Source: JBFLVQ01 sp040758525
GTDB taxonomy: Bacteria; Acidobacteriota; Blastocatellia; Chloracidobacteriales; JADJPF01
Reading direction: 5' to 3'
Assembly: GCA_040758525.1 (NCBI GenBank)
Contig: JBFLVQ010000190.1
Location: 1 to 13,883, forward strand
DNA: 13,883 nucleotides
Within the stretch, counting starts at the first letter, position 1. Every line of letters begins with the position of its first letter. Below the pieces are notes generated by a model. It was not told the origin of the DNA. It saw nothing but the letters and a program-made list of their open reading frames with translations, and made no database searches. This document shows positions 1 to 7,113 of this stretch, piece after piece. The translations under genes were made by a program, and so were the position numbers.

Positions 1-2509
1 ATGGTATTCGTTGCGTAGCGGAAATCCCGTGCGATTCTATCGCAGAAAGTAGACTTATATTCGATTTTGGCTTTTCCGCTAAGCTTGGCAAGAAAGCGGT
101 TGGGCTATTAGTATCAGCAAAAAACAGTTGGTTACCACTAAGTTCTGGTGCTATTAGCCTATTAGAAACTGGTGTAACAGCCACTTTGCCAGTATCAAAG
201 ACAGGAATATATCCTAACTCTGCACCAGTTTCTGTGCTTATCGCCATTACTGAAAATGGTCTAAAGGTTCGTACAAACATTCGTTTGCCATCTTTTGTTA
301 CCGCTGGTTCATCAATACCAATATCTATCGTTGGTTCAATGTTAAAACGGGATAGTAAATTACCACTAGGATCTTCCTCTTGTACCAGCAGCGAGAACCC
401 ACTACCAAAGATTGGACCAGCACTGGTATAGTTTCTCTTACCATTTAAGTCAAATGGGGTAAGTGTAAGGCCGTAGCCACTGCCAGCGTTTCGTGACAAT
501 ATCTGACCAGTTTGTGAATCAATGGTAACTAGATTGCCAAAGACTCCATCACTAAAGTAGACTTTACCACCATCTGAACTGAAATTAGGGGCAGAGGAGT
601 TAGTTATCAGGAATATATCCTCAGGAATATTTGCCGTAGACAGTACCATCATATTAGCTGGGTCGGTTGCATCTATAACAGTTAATACTAAACTCTCTTC
701 TTGATCGTGTATAAGTGCCAAGAAACGTTTACCAGTGTCATTCTCAAATCCAACTAATGACGTTGTAAAAGAGGAATTTGTCGGTATTGTGCTCAGGATC
801 TCTCCTGTGTCGGTATTGATTGCATAGACAGCACTATTAGCATCCGATATAAAGCCGGTTTTGCCATCCTTGCTAAAAAAGAGTTCAGAATCTGTGAGAT
901 TAAATCCAAACAAGATAGGAAATGGCCCTACCGTGGCAGTACGTTGCCATGCACCACCATTAATGGAGACAAAGAAGTCGATCTTTTCATCAGCAAGACC
1001 GAGTATGCCAAGGTCGTTAAAGAGATTGTTTCCTATTGTGTTGACTGCCATACGACGTATCCCTGGTGATTCATAGAGCTTGACTCTAACAGGAAAACTA
1101 CCGGTCTTAATACGATTGAGTAGTGTGCCATTAGATGGAGATAGTTCCAGTATCTCGTCACTTAGTCGCGAAGGAATATAAGCACGTGTGCCATCTTGGG
1201 TAGCAACAGCTTGTTGGGCAAAACCAAAGGAAACACCATTGGTATTAACAAACTTGCCTTGTATTTCAAATATCCCTTCAGGAGTCGCTTTTACCAGCAA
1301 GATCTGTCGTTTGGTTAGCTCTAAGAGCATCAAATCCATGGTTGTAGTATTGATGGTACTGAGCGCTAGTAGACCCTCAATAGGAAAAGTGCTACGTAGC
1401 GTGCCTGTCTCCATATCAAAAGCAAACAACTGGGCAGGGAAGAATCCTACGGCAAAACCAGTATTTCCATCTAAGCTAATGGCGAGCGAGCTATAATCAA
1501 ATGCTGACAGGGTAAATTGCGCTAGTTGTCTGGGTGGTTGTGTGTTTATATTATTCAATTCTAGCGTTGTTATTGTGGCGGTAAAACGTTCGCTAACTAT
1601 CAATCGATTACCTTGTCGCGCTATTTTAGTGGGAATACTTCCAATGTTTGGATTTCCAGGAATGGAAACTTGTGAGAGCATTTTCGCTTCTCTGACATTA
1701 AAAGTTACTAGTGCGCCTTTCATCTCGCCATCATCACTAGGATCTAGCAAAGGGGTGTTAGGCACACCAATCGCTCCTATATCGTCATTGTCACTAAGCA
1801 CCATTGGGCTATCGGAAAAGAGTTTACCTGGCAATACAATGCTGCCTTGTTGGCGTAGCGCGCGGGGATCAGTCGCATCAACGATTGTAAGAATACCTTC
1901 ACCACTGCTGATAGCAAGAAAACGATGACCATTGCGCTCTTGTAAGGCAATCTGTGCAGATGTATTCTCTAATGGCAATTCACCGACCTGATCGCCGGTT
2001 CTGGCATCAAAAGAGATAAGAAATCCTTTTTCCGCATCCACGTCAAACATGGGAGTAAAAAGCCAGCGACCGTCCCGACTAAAAACTATCGATTCAGAGC
2101 CAAAACGGTAGACACGGTTTTTTAAATATTTTGCATTGAAGATGATAGGATTACTGGGATTACTGATATCAAGCAAGGTCAATTGAGGAGATCTTGCAAA
2201 AGCGATTACAGCAGCGCGGTCGCCTTGTAGAGAAACCTGTGTGGGTGCCCCTAGGGCAATATCGGCCAATTGCTCGCCCGTTTTGGCATTAAATATAAAA
2301 ACAGTACCAGTCATAAGAGAAGTTGCCATTGCAAAGCTCCCACTACTATCGCTGCTTATCGTGTCATTAAAGCTTGGCAGAAATCCACGTGGGAAGGTGA
2401 TAGTTTGAACAGCTTGTGTCTTTACTTGTGTATTTGCCTGAGAATTGTTGCCAATACTCATACCACAAAATAGACAAATAATAAGAAAACAGATTAAGGT
2501 ACTCTTCAT
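1..2509 (-). CDS. Exported multi-blade beta-propeller protein (3' part missing)
   Basis: The reading frame is open from an ATG at 2509 to the window edge, giving 836 residues without a stop, so the C-terminus lies outside. An AGGAGA ribosome binding site sits about 8 bases before the ATG. Residues 1-25 form a signal peptide: a lysine at position 2, a hydrophobic core at 5-19, and a likely cleavage after SQA. The cysteine at 15 has no clean lipobox. The rest is a beta-propeller of the YncE/lactonase-like kind. A motif of hydrophobic strand, Asp/Asn/Ser, then T-G and L (for example FNAKTG, FDARTG, FDMETG, INTDTG, IDSQTG) recurs with its Gly, or equivalent position, at 78, 172, 275, 369, 461, 569, 668 and 762. 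A second motif (DISNP 114, DATDP 211, DATDP 613) lies about midway between. I infer an extracytoplasmic binding or scaffold protein; no catalytic residues can be assigned. The fold is fairly sure, the function unknown. Confidence 0.8.
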   Translation of the reverse strand, partial: MKSTLICFLIICLFCGMSIGNNSQANTQVKTQAVQTITFPRGFLPSFNDTISSDSSGSFAMATSLMTGTVFIFNAKTGEQLADIALGAPTQVSLQGDRAAVIAFARSPQLTLLDISNPSNPIIFNAKYLKNRVYRFGSESIVFSRDGRWLFTPMFDVDAEKGFLISFDARTGDQVGELPLENTSAQIALQERNGHRFLAISSGEGILTIVDATDPRALRQQGSIVLPGKLFSDSPMVLSDNDDIGAIGVPNTPLLDPSDDGEMKGALVTFNVREAKMLSQVSIPGNPNIGSIPTKIARQGNRLIVSERFTATITTLELNNINTQPPRQLAQFTLSAFDYSSLAISLDGNTGFAVGFFPAQLFAFDMETGTLRSTFPIEGLLALSTINTTTMDLMLLELTKRQILLVKATPEGIFEIQGKFVNTNGVSFGFAQQAVATQDGTRAYIPSRLSDEILELSPSNGTLLNRIKTGSFPVRVKLYESPGIRRMAVNTIGNNLFNDLGILGLADEKIDFFVSINGGAWQRTATVGPFPILFGFNLTDSELFFSKDGKTGFISDANSAVYAINTDTGEILSTIPTNSSFTTSLVGFENDTGKRFLALIHDQEESLVLTVIDATDPANMMVLSTANIPEDIFLITNSSAPNFSSDGGKVYFSDGVFGNLVTIDSQTGQILSRNAGSGYGLTLTPFDLNGKRNYTSAGPIFGSGFSLLVQEEDPSGNLLSRFNIEPTIDIGIDEPAVTKDGKRMFVRTFRPFSVMAISTETGAELGYIPVFDTGKVAVTPVSNRLIAPELSGNQLFFADTNSPTAFLPSLAEKPKSNISLLSAIESHGISATQRIP

Positions 2510-2540
2510 AATCTTTCTCCTGAGTGTTTTTAATAGTCTG

Positions 2541-2570
2541 TTATTAGCGCTTGTGGCGGTATTTAATCAA
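2541..2570 (-). promoter_or_regulatory. Weak promoter candidate for the propeller gene
   Basis: On the minus strand TTGATT (2570-2565) is followed after 18 bases by TAATAA (2546-2541), about 30 bases before the start codon at 2509. The match to a sigma-70 type promoter is poor (4/6 and 3/6), and such matches arise often in A+T-rich DNA. The position just before a long exported-protein gene is its main support. Confidence 0.2.
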
Positions 2571-2701
2571 TTTTTGAAAAAAGGCACACCATCCCCTCTA
2601 ACCAGAGAGGACAGCATACCTATTGCAATGCTAAGCTGATCTTTTGAGGCTATTTGAGAAAATTAAGAAATAAGTATCTGAACATAGTTAACTTAAATAT
2701 A

Positions 2702-2734
2702 GCCATCAGCTATCAACTTCCTTTAGCTGATGGC
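2702..2734 (-). terminator. Hairpin, probable transcription terminator
   Basis: GCCATCAGCTA (2702-2712) pairs perfectly with TAGCTGATGGC (2724-2734) around an 11-base loop. In the minus direction the 3' side reads TATATTTAAG; in the plus direction it reads CCTTTTATG, so neither has a long U-run. The only transcription expected to reach it is from the minus-strand operon ending at 2956, about 220 bases upstream, hence the strand chosen. It could instead be an mRNA-stabilising 3' structure. Confidence 0.5.
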
Positions 2735-2955
2735 CCTTTTATGACTCCGGTAAATCCATTGTTTATTTGCTTCATATATATACGCGTAAAAAAGAGGTAA
2801 AAACTGTCGGCACAATTTGACAATTAGCAGGTCTAATGTAACAACACAACTGACAAGATTGCCATGATTACTTGTACTGCTGTATATACTGGCAAAGCTA
2901 CATTATTCTGTAATTAAATGGATAGCAAAAAGTAGCCAGAGTCTAATCGTTAAAC

Positions 2956-3723
2956 CTATTTCTTAAGAAACTTTGCGATCCCTTGTTGGCAGTCTTCTGT
3001 CATACGGCAGATGGTATTGGCATCCATACCGGATTTAAGGGCGGCTTCAAAACTCATATTGTCCATCTGATAGAGCAATCGTTTGGCTAATAAGACTGCC
3101 GAGGCGCTTCTTTGTACAAGTGTGGAGAGATAATGCGATACTTTGGTTTGAAACTCTGTATCAGCGTAGACCTGATTGATCAACCCTATACGCTCGGCCT
3201 CCATAGCCGTGATCGGTTCACCACGAGTAATCAGTTCAAAGGCCCGCTTTTCACTCACTGAGCGACGTAGTATTGCCATTACCATTGCTGGAATGAAGCC
3301 AATCTTGACCTCTGGATAGCCAAACTGTGCACTCTCAGCAGCAAGTATGATATCGCAAGCAGTAGCCAATCCGCAGCCACCTGCTAGTGCTCGTCCACGC
3401 ACTGCCGCCACCACTGGCTTGGGCAGATTGCGAACCTGTAGGAATAACTCCATTAGCGCAGCAGTGTCTTGTAGATTCTCTAAAATTGAGCTTTGTGCGA
3501 TCTTCTCAAGTACCGATAAGTCAGCACCAGAACAGAAGTCACTACCTGCTCCTTCCAGTAATACAACCTTAACATGGGCTGTTTCTGCAGCCGCACGTAG
3601 AGCTATCTTCAGTTCACTTACAATAAGATCATCAAGAGCATTACGCTTCTCTGGACGGTTGAGGGTGATATGCGCGATCGCGCCATCATTAATTGTGTAG
3701 AGGATACGCTGATACTGCGTCAT
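2956..3723 (-). CDS. Enoyl-CoA hydratase/isomerase (crotonase) family protein
   Basis: This 255-residue protein has the normal length of a single-domain crotonase, which hydrates or isomerises enoyl-CoA thioesters in the cytoplasm. The N-terminal LNRPEKRNAL (21-30) and SGADL (65-69) are classical, the latter giving one oxyanion-hole amide; AGG at 114-116 gives the other. E138 in FGYPEVKIG matches the second catalytic glutamate (Glu164 of rat crotonase). The position of the first (Glu144) is G118, as in many one-glutamate members such as LiuC/AtuE-type proteins. A simple beta-oxidation hydratase is therefore less certain than a branched- or carboxylated-enoyl-CoA hydratase or an isomerase. It is the last gene of a three-gene operon: its ATG lies 9 bases after the upstream stop, and its GGAAGG ribosome binding site overlaps the end of that gene, which suggests coupled translation. 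Confidence 0.85.
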   Translation of the reverse strand: MTQYQRILYTINDGAIAHITLNRPEKRNALDDLIVSELKIALRAAAETAHVKVVLLEGAGSDFCSGADLSVLEKIAQSSILENLQDTAALMELFLQVRNLPKPVVAAVRGRALAGGCGLATACDIILAAESAQFGYPEVKIGFIPAMVMAILRRSVSEKRAFELITRGEPITAMEAERIGLINQVYADTEFQTKVSHYLSTLVQRSASAVLLAKRLLYQMDNMSFEAALKSGMDANTICRMTEDCQQGIAKFLKK

Positions 3724-3732
3724 AGGTGATAG

Positions 3733-5283
3733 TTATCCTTCCATATGATCTATGTAATGCTGTAGATGTTCTATACGTCGCTCAAAGATATGTCGCTTTA
3801 ACTCCTTGAGTAGTGACATTGCCTCTTTGCTACCAATCTCGGCAAGTGCAACATTAATTTGCCACATCACCTGCTGACGTTGTTTACGACACTGGCGCTT
3901 CTTTTCTGATTCCTCATTGGCATACCAATCTTCTAGAGTGGCTTTCTTAAAAAGGAATTGCTGTCGTTTCAGCTCTTCGACTAGCTCTGTGAGCTTCTCG
4001 CGTTGCCGTCCAGGTAGATTGTTTACACTTAATTCCTGCTGCTCACGCTGATAATCGGCAAAGCGTTCACAGATGCGCTGAGCCAACCAGGGTCGTATTC
4101 CAGAGATTGCTACTAGATCCTCTTTCTTAGCAAGGTAGTAGTTCTCTAATGAAGTCATGCCAGATGCAAAGAGCTTACGTATAGTAGTTACACCCACACC
4201 TTTGATCTGCTTGAGCAGCGAATTGACGATAATACCATCACGTTTGGAGAATTCTGTAACCATATCTTCGCCAAGTGAGAAGGTCTGTGGCATGGCTGCT
4301 TCTAGCTGCGCATAACTTTCTAACAATTTTCGCTTATTGTTACCAGCGACAAGACGACCTTCACCCTGTGCGACAGTTGCTAATAGTTCATCAAAACGAT
4401 CCATCATCTCACTAAGATCTACGTAGCTCATGGTATGTGCAGCACGACTGATCGACTGGATCGCAGGTCGACAGACATCAATCCATTCTTTGGAGGCATG
4501 TCCATTCCGTAGTTCAATAATAAAAGCTTTTACTGGCTGCACATAACTAGCAGCAATATTGGCAAACAGATCCTGTAATTGATCGGCATCCTGGTTATAA
4601 TCGAGCTGATATTCGGCTTCGCCACGAGCCGCTGCCATTAGCCCGGCATCGGGTTGGACAACGGCATCCAGTGCACTCTCAAAGCCGCCTACAATCTCAT
4701 CAATAAGATCGCCACCAATCTCGATCTCATCAAAAGGATCTTCCTCTTCATATTGATTCTCAGGCTCGCTCTTTGACTGTACCAGCACCTCATCAGCAAG
4801 AAACTCTAAGCCACCAGCGACCTCAGACGAGATTGGTTCGGCATAGAGAAGATTTTCCAGCGCCTTGACAGTGCGGGAGATATCACTAAGATCTTGAATC
4901 TCGGCTTGGCCTAAATAGAAGGTCAATCGCTCTAACGCTGCCATTGCATCTCGCATCATATCGATAGCCTGCATTATTACAGTAATCTGATGGGCGGCCA
5001 GCCGTCTTGCCAACTCGTCTATAAGATGGGAGAGATTAACAAGTTGTTCAACGTAGTTGACCGTGGCAACTGCGACCTGGCGAGGCAGCAAGGCAAGTTC
5101 ATAAGAGATATTATTGTAGAGCATCTCTGCGGCGGTTTTGATCTCTGTAGCATGTTCAGAGATAGCTTGGTAATAGACCGCATTGCCAGGCGAGCGCGCG
5201 ACACGCTGCAGATAAAGTTTGAGCAGCATACCGCTATCTTCGATTGAGACAATAAAATCTTCAATCCGATTGGGCTTATTCAT
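3733..5283 (-). CDS. Helical protein with HPt-like and helix-hairpin-helix segments, unknown function
   Basis: This 516-residue protein is almost entirely helical, with no signal peptide or membrane segment. Residues 10-147 form amphipathic helices. An acidic linker follows (about 172-200, including YEEEDPFDEIEIG). Residues 238-332 resemble a histidine phosphotransfer (HPt) or CheA-P1 bundle, with H283 in RAAHTM at the place of the phosphorylated histidine, though the usual Lys-Gly after it is absent. Residues 355-408 look like a double helix-hairpin-helix: IKGVGVTTIRKL, then ISGIRPWLAQRI, where Arg replaces the usual second Gly. Such modules bind DNA non-specifically or mediate protein contacts. 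Residues 410-516 are a charged coiled coil. The start at 5283 lies 12 bases after the upstream stop with no clear ribosome binding site, suggesting translational coupling. Its place between two metabolic genes does not explain it. The reading frame is certain; the domain calls are by eye and moderate. Confidence 0.75.
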   Translation of the reverse strand: MNKPNRIEDFIVSIEDSGMLLKLYLQRVARSPGNAVYYQAISEHATEIKTAAEMLYNNISYELALLPRQVAVATVNYVEQLVNLSHLIDELARRLAAHQITVIMQAIDMMRDAMAALERLTFYLGQAEIQDLSDISRTVKALENLLYAEPISSEVAGGLEFLADEVLVQSKSEPENQYEEEDPFDEIEIGGDLIDEIVGGFESALDAVVQPDAGLMAAARGEAEYQLDYNQDADQLQDLFANIAASYVQPVKAFIIELRNGHASKEWIDVCRPAIQSISRAAHTMSYVDLSEMMDRFDELLATVAQGEGRLVAGNNKRKLLESYAQLEAAMPQTFSLGEDMVTEFSKRDGIIVNSLLKQIKGVGVTTIRKLFASGMTSLENYYLAKKEDLVAISGIRPWLAQRICERFADYQREQQELSVNNLPGRQREKLTELVEELKRQQFLFKKATLEDWYANEESEKKRQCRKQRQQVMWQINVALAEIGSKEAMSLLKELKRHIFERRIEHLQHYIDHMEG

Positions 5284-5295
5284 ACTGATTTACGC

Positions 5296-5625
5296 TTATA
5301 GCGTGAGATCGTCTGGCACATCAATCTCCATACGCAGTAGGGCGGAACTATAGGTCTTACCCTGTGCATCGGTCTTGAGTGAGAGTGTACCACCACCACC
5401 CAATGACTGATGTAGGAGAAAGTTGAGCGCGCCCAAATTGGGCAGTTCATAGCGTTCCACCTCACCTAGGCATATACCTGCAAAGTGTGCCTTGACCCTA
5501 TCCGCCGTGACCTCAGCCGCGAGTAGGGGATAATATTCCAGTCGTCGTGCGATCAGCCCAATATTAGCAGTATCGCCTTTATCACCTGAGCGCGCATGCG
5601 CCAGTTTTTGTAAAGAGACTCTCAT
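5296..5625 (-). CDS. AtuA-like ferredoxin-fold small protein
   Basis: This 109-residue protein carries the signature of the small domain found at the C-terminus of, or beside, AtuA (DUF1446, acyclic terpene utilisation) proteins: SGDKGDTANIGLIAR at 13-27, then a glycine-rich LGGGGT near 75-80. Its biochemical role is not settled. In known clusters it accompanies acyl-CoA carboxylase, hydratase and dehydrogenase genes for citronellol/geraniol, leucine/isovalerate or related CoA pathways. Here it is a free-standing gene; the large AtuA domain is not in the window. The start is supported by GAGGAT about 8 bases before the ATG. It leads the minus-strand operon and is followed at 12 bases by the helical gene. 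It lies back to back with the acyl-CoA dehydrogenase, in keeping with a role in the same catabolic route (inference). Confidence 0.82.
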   Translation of the reverse strand: MRVSLQKLAHARSGDKGDTANIGLIARRLEYYPLLAAEVTADRVKAHFAGICLGEVERYELPNLGALNFLLHQSLGGGGTLSLKTDAQGKTYSSALLRMEIDVPDDLTL

Positions 5626-5684
5626 CGCACTATCCTCGCGATTTAATTCTTAAATAGATGAAAAGCTTGGGAAATCAGGCAATA

Positions 5685-5713
5685 AGACTAAAGCCATGGT
5701 ATCTTACAGTCAA
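5685..5713 (-). promoter_or_regulatory. Candidate promoter for the AtuA-like operon
   Basis: On the minus strand TTGACT (5713-5708) is 5/6 to a sigma-70 -35 box. At 17-base spacing the -10 position (5690-5685) reads TAGTCT, only 3/6. A leader of about 60 bases to the ATG at 5625 would result. The -35 is good and the -10 poor, so this is only a candidate. Confidence 0.25.
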
Positions 5714-5730
5714 GCCGAAATTGGCTAGCC
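5713..5730. promoter_or_regulatory. AGCC/GGCT inverted half-sites, possible operator
   Basis: Between the divergent AtuA-like and acyl-CoA dehydrogenase genes, AGCC-N6-GGCT (5713-5726) runs directly into a second, abutting AGCC (5727-5730), so GGCTAGCC is itself palindromic. The block overlaps the edge of the TTGACT box. A near-identical direct repeat, TGGTATC(T/C)TA, flanks it at 5697-5706 and 5746-5755. The arrangement could be a shared operator for both directions; no regulator gene is in the window to assign to it. Confidence 0.25.
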
Positions 5731-5799
5731 GAGAGAACACTTTGGTGGTATCCTAAACCGTTTCCGAAGAAGCAATCAACAGGCTGATGGAGTGGAATT

Positions 5800-6975
5800 A
5801 TGGCAAAATTCAAAGGCGTTGATTTCTATCAACTGGACTCCTTGCTTAGTGAAGAGGAGCGACTAACACGCGACTCTGTACGCGAGTTTGTGGAAAACAA
5901 TGTCATTCCCATTATTGAGGACTGTTATGAGAAGGCACGTTTCCCTGTAGAGCTGATCAAACCACTGGGTGAGTTGGGTGTGCTAGGTGCAAGTCTGCCC
6001 ACTCAGTACGGTTGCGCAGGATTGGGCAGTGTTGCTTATGGCCTGGTAATACAGGAATTAGAACGAGGCGATAGTGGTGTACGGAGCTTTTCTAGTGTAC
6101 AAGGCTCGTTGGTAATGTATCCAATCTATGCCTTTGGTTCAGAAGAGCAGAAGCGTAAATGGTTACCTTTGCTAGCCAAAGGTGAGAAAGTGGGCTGTTT
6201 TGGCCTTACCGAACCAGATTTTGGCTCTAATCCCAGTGGTATGCTTACCCGTGCCAAGCGTACCAAATCGGGCTGGCTGCTCAATGGTAGCAAGGCCTGG
6301 ATCACTAATGGCACAATCTCGGATATTGCTGTGGTATGGGCCAAGACCGAAGAAGACGACAAAATTCGTGGCTTTCTAGTGGAAAAAGGCACGCCTGGTT
6401 TTAGCGCTCCAGAGATTCATCGCAAACACTCATTACGTGCCTCTGTCACTTCTGAACTGGTCTTTTCTGACTGTGAGATCCCTGAAGAGAATATTTTGCC
6501 ACTTTCCGGCGGCTTGAAGTCACCATTGATGTGTCTCTCGCAGGCACGTTATGGCATCTCCTGGGGTGCTGTCGGTGCTGCAATGGCTTGTTATCACACG
6601 GCGCTAGATTATGCGTTAGGGCGTGTACAATTTGATAAACCGATCGCTGCATTCCAGTTACAACAGGCAAAATTTGCTGACATGCTTACTGAGATCACTA
6701 AGGCACAGTTGCTCTGTTTACAACTAGGCCGGCTCAAAGAGCAGAGTAAGGCAACACCAGCACAGATATCATTGGCCAAACGTAACAATGTACATATGGC
6801 CATAGAAGTAGCGCGTAGCGCACGCACTATCTTGGGTGCCAATGGTATCAGCGCTGACTATCCAATTATGCGTCATATGAATAATTTGGAATCGGTCTAT
6901 ACCTATGAGGGTACACATGACATACATACTCTCATACTAGGTGCTGAAATCACTGGCCATCAGGCTTTCAAATAG
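5800..6975 (+). CDS. gcdH: Glutaryl-CoA dehydrogenase-type acyl-CoA dehydrogenase
   Basis: This 391-residue protein has the length and order of a FAD-dependent acyl-CoA dehydrogenase: helical N-terminus, beta-domain with CFGLTEPDFGSNPSG and ITNG, then the C-terminal helical domain. From memory of human glutaryl-CoA dehydrogenase (mature numbering), the substrate-carboxylate residues Arg94 and Ser98 match R95 and S99 (GVRSFSSVQ). Glu87 matches E88, and the base Glu370 with Tyr369 matches E370 and Y369 in TYEGTHDIH. These support oxidative decarboxylation of glutaryl-CoA to crotonyl-CoA in lysine, tryptophan or aromatic breakdown, with electrons passed to ETF. The family's usual Asp in GSDPS is Asn here. 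GGAG lies 7 bases before the ATG, fixing the start. It stands alone on its strand, divergent from the AtuA-like/hydratase operon. A related short-chain or carboxylated acyl-CoA substrate cannot be excluded. Confidence 0.88.
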   Translation: MAKFKGVDFYQLDSLLSEEERLTRDSVREFVENNVIPIIEDCYEKARFPVELIKPLGELGVLGASLPTQYGCAGLGSVAYGLVIQELERGDSGVRSFSSVQGSLVMYPIYAFGSEEQKRKWLPLLAKGEKVGCFGLTEPDFGSNPSGMLTRAKRTKSGWLLNGSKAWITNGTISDIAVVWAKTEEDDKIRGFLVEKGTPGFSAPEIHRKHSLRASVTSELVFSDCEIPEENILPLSGGLKSPLMCLSQARYGISWGAVGAAMACYHTALDYALGRVQFDKPIAAFQLQQAKFADMLTEITKAQLLCLQLGRLKEQSKATPAQISLAKRNNVHMAIEVARSARTILGANGISADYPIMRHMNNLESVYTYEGTHDIHTLILGAEITGHQAFK

Positions 6976-7036
6976 TGACAATCAGGTTAAGGTTATTATT
7001 CTAGTTAGATCTACCACACAGTAGTGGTGGCATTCT

Positions 7037-7057
7037 ACACCTTAAGCATTAGGGTGT
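7037..7057 (+). other. Stem-loop between acyl-CoA dehydrogenase and Imm51-like gene
   Basis: ACACCTTAA (7037-7045) pairs with TTAGGGTGT (7049-7057) around a three-base loop, 9 pairs with one G-U. A smaller ACCAC/GTGGT stem (about 7012-7027) lies just before it. No U-run follows, so a factor-independent terminator is doubtful. It may close the dehydrogenase mRNA or lie in the leader of the next gene. Confidence 0.35.
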
Positions 7058-7113
7058 GTTCTGCATTGGTAATAAAATTATTACGAAAAAAGAAATTTAT
7101 AAGGATAAAGATT

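Larger units (their letters stand above)
2510..2955. other. Non-coding interval between propeller gene and hydratase operon
   Basis: This 446-base, A+T-rich stretch has no convincing gene on either strand. Apart from the propeller gene's ribosome binding site it holds a perfect 11-bp hairpin at 2702-2734 and a weak promoter-like pair at 2541-2570 (both listed separately). It also has a small 5-bp stem (CCTCT/AGAGG) near 2597-2612. The part from about 2740 to 2955 shows no recognisable structure. Confidence 0.6.

Noticed and set aside
186..1928. Several plus-strand open frames in the left arm
   Set aside because: All lie opposite the continuous 836-residue propeller frame, and they are rich in Ser/Pro/Leu as expected of antisense frames.
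80..2385. AAGCTTGGCA(A)GAAA found near both ends of the propeller gene, as a possible mobile-element repeat
   Set aside because: It is short, has no flanking duplication, and encodes FLPS-F/L within similar blade contexts, so it is coding coincidence or repeat homology.
1..2509. Lipoprotein signal at Cys15 of the propeller protein
   Set aside because: The residues before the cysteine (C-L-F) do not make a normal lipobox. A signal peptidase I site after SQA fits better.
3347..3700. 117-residue open frame on the plus strand opposite the hydratase
   Set aside because: It is the antisense shadow of a gene with clear crotonase motifs and shows no domain of its own.
7024..7113. Upstream GTG start extending the Imm51-like protein by 30 residues
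   Set aside because: The extension has no clear ribosome binding site and runs through the stem-loop, and its basic residues do not fit the acidic domain. The ATG at 7114 has AAGGA at good spacing.
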